Assembly (NCBI RefSeq): GCF_006539165.1
Contig: NZ_BJMM01000052.1
Span: 1 to 41,049 of the forward strand
Length of the DNA stretch: 41,049 nt
Direction: 5' to 3'
From: Streptomyces cacaoi
GTDB lineage: Bacteria; Actinomycetota; Actinomycetes; Streptomycetales; Streptomycetaceae
Shown: positions 38,313 to 41,049 of the stretch, one piece after another
Layout of the letters: each line of letters opens with the position of its first letter
How positions within the stretch are numbered: position 1 is the stretch's first letter
Translations under genes and position numbers: made by a program
The notes under the pieces: generated by a model
What the model was told of the DNA's origin: nothing
What the model saw: the letters and a program-made list of their open reading frames with translations, nothing else
Database searches by the model: none

Positions 38313-38624
38313 CTACGCCTGCGCGGGCAGCCTCCGGATGATCTCCTGAAGCCCCGCGGCGGTCTTCGCGAAACCGTCGTCGACCTTGGCTTCGAGTGTG
38401 CCGACCTTGGCCTCCAAGGTGCCCAGCCGCTGGCCCTGTTCGAGCTGCGTCTCGCGCAGAGCGTTGAGGGTCTGGTTGTGAGCACGCAAGGCCGCGCGCA
38501 GCTCCGAAGCGTCGCGGTCGGCCGCACCGGCGAGGAACTCGGTGTTGCCGACCTTCGTGCGCAGCTCGTCCAACTCGGCCTCAAGGGCTTCGATGCGGCG
38601 CATGGCGTCTTCCAGATTGCTCAC
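38313..38624 (-). CDS. Small coiled-coil protein
   Basis: A 103-residue protein, almost entirely alpha-helical coiled coil with heptads such as AMRRIEALEAELDELRTKV. It contains an internal repeat LGTLEAKVGTLEAKVDDGF, a 7-residue unit present twice. I do not recognise a family. GTG 38624 has GGAGG 6 nt upstream, a strong start, and TACGCT lies a short way above. It shares orientation with the ATPase gene 59 nt upstream but has its own promoter. Confidence 0.8.
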   Translation of the reverse strand: MSNLEDAMRRIEALEAELDELRTKVGNTEFLAGAADRDASELRAALRAHNQTLNALRETQLEQGQRLGTLEAKVGTLEAKVDDGFAKTAAGLQEIIRRLPAQA

Positions 38625-38654
38625 GGTTTCCTCCGGCTGAGGTTTCGTACAACT

Positions 38655-38660
38655 AGCGTA
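38655..38660 (-). promoter_or_regulatory. -10 box of the coiled-coil gene
   Basis: On the minus strand TACGCT ends about 30 nt before GTG 38624, giving a short leader that contains the ribosome-binding site. Confidence 0.5.
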
Positions 38661-38683
38661 CCGGCGTGCGCGGGTGAGGCAGA

Positions 38684-39094
38684 TCACTCGCTCACCTCGC
38701 ACCAGACCGTCTTTCCTTCGTCGTGGACGACGACGTCCCACGTGTCCGTGACGAGTGCGAGCATGGCCAGGCCCCGGCCGGATTCGGCCAGGAGGTCCGC
38801 GCCTTGTGGCGGGGGAGCGGGCAGAACCGGGCTGCGGTCGTAGACCTCGATCCGGACGCCGCCGAGCGTGCGGATCACGGTCGAGACGCACCAGCGGTCC
38901 GGCACGTGCCGGTGGACGTTCGTCAGCAGTTCGGTCAGCGCGAGCGTCACCGGTTCGGTGAGGTGCGGGAGTTGCCACACGGTGAGGTAGACGCGGGCGG
39001 CGCGGCGCATGAAGTACGGCGAGTGCTCGCCCACGTGGAGCCGGTGGCTGAACTGGCGGGGGCTCTCGCGGGGTGGGAAGTCGAGGACGTTCAC
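38684..39094 (-). CDS. ATP-binding protein, RsbW-like anti-sigma factor family
   Basis: A protein of about 136 residues of the GHKL/HATPase_c type, close to the RsbW/SpoIIAB-like proteins abundant in Streptomyces. The N box is TLALTELLTNVHRHV (E and N residues). The G1 box is reduced to EVYDRSP, and the G2 region reads SGRGLAML. GTG 39094 is inferred from the family length and a CACACT hexamer 6 nt upstream. Longer in-frame readings reach into the promoter of the divergent regulator. It probably inhibits a sigma factor or a DUF397/DUF5753-type partner; the target is unknown. Confidence 0.85.
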   Translation of the reverse strand: MNVLDFPPRESPRQFSHRLHVGEHSPYFMRRAARVYLTVWQLPHLTEPVTLALTELLTNVHRHVPDRWCVSTVIRTLGGVRIEVYDRSPVLPAPPPQGADLLAESGRGLAMLALVTDTWDVVVHDEGKTVWCEVSE

Positions 39095-39118
39095 GATGCG
39101 AGTGTGTGTCGGGACGGC

Positions 39119-39124
39119 TACGCT
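39119..39124 (+). promoter_or_regulatory. -10 box of the XRE/DUF5753 gene
   Basis: TACGCT gives transcription start near 39131 and a leader of about 52 nt. It is in the 88-nt gap shared with the divergent ATPase gene, so the two promoters overlap. Confidence 0.5.
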
Positions 39125-39182
39125 GAGCCATGGCTTGAATCCAACTCCCCAGCAGGTTGCGCCGGTTGAGCAAGGAGCTCCC

Positions 39183-40031
39183 ATGGCCAACATCAAGAAA
39201 CTCGACCCGGGAGCCTCCCCGCTCCACTACTTCGGCGCGGAACTGCGCTGGTGGCGCGAGCGGGCCGGGCTCACCCTGGAACAGGTCGGAACGCGGGTGT
39301 ACCTCACCGGTTCCCAGATCGGCCAGTTCGAGACGGCCGTCAAAGTCCCCCGCGACGAGCATGTGCCGCGGCTCGATCAGGTGGTGGGTGCGGGTGGTGC
39401 GCTCATCCGCGCCTGGGAACTGGCCAAGCGGCAGCCGTTGCCGCCGAAGCTTCGCCAGATTGCGGAGATCGAGTCCTCGGCTTCGCAGATCCTGGCCTTC
39501 GAACCACAGCTTGTCCCCGGGCTGGTGCAGACCGAGCAGTACGCCCGCGCTGTCCTGGGCGTCGTCAGACGGCAGAACCTCGATGTCAGGGTCGCCGGAC
39601 GAATGGCTCGGCAGCGCATGCTGGAGTGGGAGGAAGCACCTCTGCTGTGGGTGGTGCTCTGTGAGGCTGCTCTCCACCAGGAAGTGGGCGGCCCAGAAGT
39701 GATGCGAACTCAACTGGTCCGCCTATTGAGTTACCGGCACAGTGAACGTGTGCACGTACAGGTGCTGCCATTCCGGGCTGGCGCGCACGCCGGGGTGATG
39801 GGCAACTTCAGCCTCTACCTCTACGAGGACCGGCCCACAGTGGCGTACGTCGAGACCTATGGAAGGGCGGACGCGAGCGTGGATCCGCTAGGGGTCCGGG
39901 ATTACTCCTACCGTTACGATCTTCTGCGTGCCGCCGCTCTGTCTATCGAGAACTCGGCGGAGCTGATCACTCGCGTGATGGAGGAGCGTTATGGGCACCG
40001 AGTCGAGACTGAGCCGCCTAACCTGGCGTAA
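39183..40031 (+). CDS. XRE-family regulator with DUF5753 domain
   Basis: A 282-residue protein. The helix-turn-helix (about 17-70) reads LRWWRERAGLTLEQVGTRVY then GSQIGQFETAVKVP. The C-terminal DUF5753 region (about 100-270) starts LAFEPQLVPGLVQTEQYARA and includes FRAGAHAGVMGNFSLYLYE. Proteins of this WhiJ-like type regulate development with a small DUF397 partner, which follows here with a 41-nt overlap. ATG 39183 has AAGGAG 5 nt upstream. Its base composition is lower in G+C than the housekeeping genes, suggesting an accessory origin. Confidence 0.92.
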   Translation: MANIKKLDPGASPLHYFGAELRWWRERAGLTLEQVGTRVYLTGSQIGQFETAVKVPRDEHVPRLDQVVGAGGALIRAWELAKRQPLPPKLRQIAEIESSASQILAFEPQLVPGLVQTEQYARAVLGVVRRQNLDVRVAGRMARQRMLEWEEAPLLWVVLCEAALHQEVGGPEVMRTQLVRLLSYRHSERVHVQVLPFRAGAHAGVMGNFSLYLYEDRPTVAYVETYGRADASVDPLGVRDYSYRYDLLRAAALSIENSAELITRVMEERYGHRVETEPPNLA

Positions 40032-40257
40032 GTCGAGCCACAGCGGTCACGATGACGGCAACTGCGTCGAGTGCGCCCCCTGCAACGGCGCGGCATGGCG
40101 TAAGTCGAGCTACAGCGGTGACGACGACGGCAACTGTGTAGAGGTGTCCCCCGAGTGTGGGGCCGGGGTGGCGATTCGGGATTCCAAGTGGCCGGGTGGA
40201 CCTCAACTGAGGGTCGGTGTGCGGGCGTTCGGGGTGTTCGTCGACGCGCAGCGGTGA
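39991..40257 (+). CDS. DUF397 protein with a duplicated N-terminal half
   Basis: An 88-residue small acidic protein of the DUF397 family, the usual partner of DUF5753 regulators. It carries two copies of the opening motif: WRKSSHSGHDDGNCVECAP and, 24 residues later, WRKSSYSGDDDGNCVEVSP. Only the second is followed by the rest of the domain (VAIRDSKWPGGPQL). The end RVGVRAFGVFVDAQR is typical. It therefore consists of one complete DUF397 unit preceded by a partial one. ATG 39991 lies inside the regulator gene, giving a 41-nt overlap and likely coupled translation. Confidence 0.9.
   Translation: MGTESRLSRLTWRKSSHSGHDDGNCVECAPCNGAAWRKSSYSGDDDGNCVEVSPECGAGVAIRDSKWPGGPQLRVGVRAFGVFVDAQR
40024..40143 (+). 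repeat. Two 48-bp direct repeats in the DUF397 gene
   Basis: 40024-40071 and 40096-40143 are 48-bp direct repeats with five mismatches, one repeat every 72 bp. Two of the five changes alter the protein (H to Y, H to D). Confidence 0.85.
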
Positions 40258-40270
40258 AGACAGAAAGAGC

Positions 40271-40302
40271 GGCGGCCCCGCCCTGGCTCGGGTGGGGCCG
40301 CC
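40271..40302. terminator. Terminator between the DUF397 and TagF-like genes
   Basis: GGCGGCCCCGCCC (40271-40283) pairs with GGGTGGGGCCGCC (40290-40302) over 13 bp with one G-U pair and a 6-nt loop. It serves convergent genes. Confidence 0.8.
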
Positions 40303-40326
40303 GTGTCGTCCGGGTGGGGCCGGGGG

Positions 40327-41049
40327 TCAGGCTGTGACCGCGTCCTCCGCGTCCGTCGCGGTGGAGGTGGAGTCGAGGTCCGGGTCGTCGCCGCGTGAGG
40401 CGGACTCCCGCTGGGAGGGGATCTCCGAGGCGCGGCGGGCGACCCGCTCGTTCCGGGCGTCCGCCTCGTCGCCGAGGCGCAGTGCCGCCTGGTTGAAGCG
40501 GGCCAGCGAGGGCGGGTCGGACGGCCCGAGGAGGTGCACCTTCAGCTCCTTGCGGGCCGCGACGAGGGTGTCCTTCTCCGGGTCGCGGACGGACTCCAGC
40601 AGCTCGGGGACCTGCGCGGCGTCGGGGCTGAGGACGGTGCCGGCGCGGACGGTCGGGAAGACGTGCCGGAACTCCTCCTCCGTCATGCCGCTGGTGTTGG
40701 CCACGGCGTACGGCTTCTCGCTGCTCAGGTAGTCGGAGACGACCGAGGAGACGTCGGAGACCAGGAGATCCGCCTGGTTGAAGCAGCTGAAGATCGCCGG
40801 GCGGGGCCCGGTGACGATCTGGTGCTCCCACTCCGGGAGCGAGGCCCAGTAGGCGTTCTCCCATGCCTCCAGCGCCGCGTCGACCCGTGCGGAGCGGCCC
40901 TTCTCCGGCGTGCCCTGCACCCGCATGCGCTCCAGCTCGTCGGCGCTGGAGCGGAAGGCAGCCGTGGTGGTCCGGTCCAGTTCGGCCGTGCACCGCTCCA
41001 GCTCGGCGGTGGCGGCGGCACCGGGCCGCTCCCCGTTCCGGCCGGCGTT
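40327..41049 (-). CDS. CDP-glycerol glycerophosphotransferase-like protein, 3' part only
   Basis: This is the C-terminal ~240 residues of a longer gene whose frame stays open to the window edge (starting with codons for NAGRNGERPG), so the start is missing. The segment CFNQADLLVSDVSSVVSDYL and then SSEKPYAVAN matches the TagF/TagB-type phosphotransferase signature (the family's ADLLITDYSS block and GKP), which moves glycerol phosphate onto teichoic-acid polymers. The last ~75 residues are a charged, probably disordered tail. As I recall, Streptomyces carries teichoic/teichulosonic acid genes near obgE, which supports a wall-polymer role. Confidence 0.75.
   Translation of the reverse strand, partial: NAGRNGERPGAAATAELERCTAELDRTTTAAFRSSADELERMRVQGTPEKGRSARVDAALEAWENAYWASLPEWEHQIVTGPRPAIFSCFNQADLLVSDVSSVVSDYLSSEKPYAVANTSGMTEEEFRHVFPTVRAGTVLSPDAAQVPELLESVRDPEKDTLVAARKELKVHLLGPSDPPSLARFNQAALRLGDEADARNERVARRASEIPSQRESASRGDDPDLDSTSTATDAEDAVTA

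Overview
The window is chromosomal DNA of very high G+C content from an actinomycete, almost certainly a Streptomyces or close relative. The evidence is the gene order tig-clpP1-clpP2-clpX / valS / folC / ndk / mreB-mreC-mreD-mrdA-rodA / radical SAM / RNase E / rplU-rpmA-obgE, which as I recall is the conserved core order of Streptomyces chromosomes, together with GTG starts, TANNNT -10 boxes, a DUF397/DUF5753 pair and a MreB nearly identical to the Streptomyces protein. I see no mobile element, CRISPR array or integration scar.

Layout. 1-280: divergent tRNA-Gly(TCC) and tRNA-Pro(TGG). 461-4928: protein folding and proteolysis (trigger factor, two ClpP subunits behind a likely ClgR site, ClpX). 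5012-8148, minus strand: three related single-pass membrane proteins with Pro/Gly/Gln/Tyr-rich cytoplasmic tails and a shared outer domain; two carry a 78-bp identical DNA repeat and similar promoter blocks. 8282-10927: valS. 11059-14724: an accessory patch (GNAT, SDR plus TetR pair, orphan Tat-type lipoprotein). 14805-17248: folC, a DUF4233 membrane protein and ndk. 17569-24082: the wall-morphogenesis operon mreBCD-mrdA-rodA, with a 30-codon ORF bridging mreD and mrdA. 24196-25752: CYTH-CHAD protein. 25848-35043: radical SAM protein, VOC protein, GNAT, DUF2344 protein and a 1581-residue RNase E/G. 35372-37662: rplU-rpmA-obgE behind a structured leader. 37692-41049: accessory genes (Uma2-type nuclease, coiled-coil protein, RsbW-like ATPase, XRE/DUF5753 regulator, DUF397 protein) and the 3' end of a CDP-glycerol glycerophosphotransferase-like gene.

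How the genes work together. The housekeeping blocks cover protein quality control (Tig, ClpXP), tRNA charging, one-carbon and nucleotide metabolism, lateral or spore wall synthesis (Mre proteins, PBP2, RodA), RNA decay and ribosome assembly (RNase E, L21, L27, Obg). Many monocistronic genes have a -10 hexamer ending 6-7 nt before the start codon, so their mRNAs are probably leaderless. The least understood parts are the three-membrane-protein array (5012-8148), the ATPase/XRE/DUF397 unit (38684-40257), and the repeat-rich arms of the RNase E protein.
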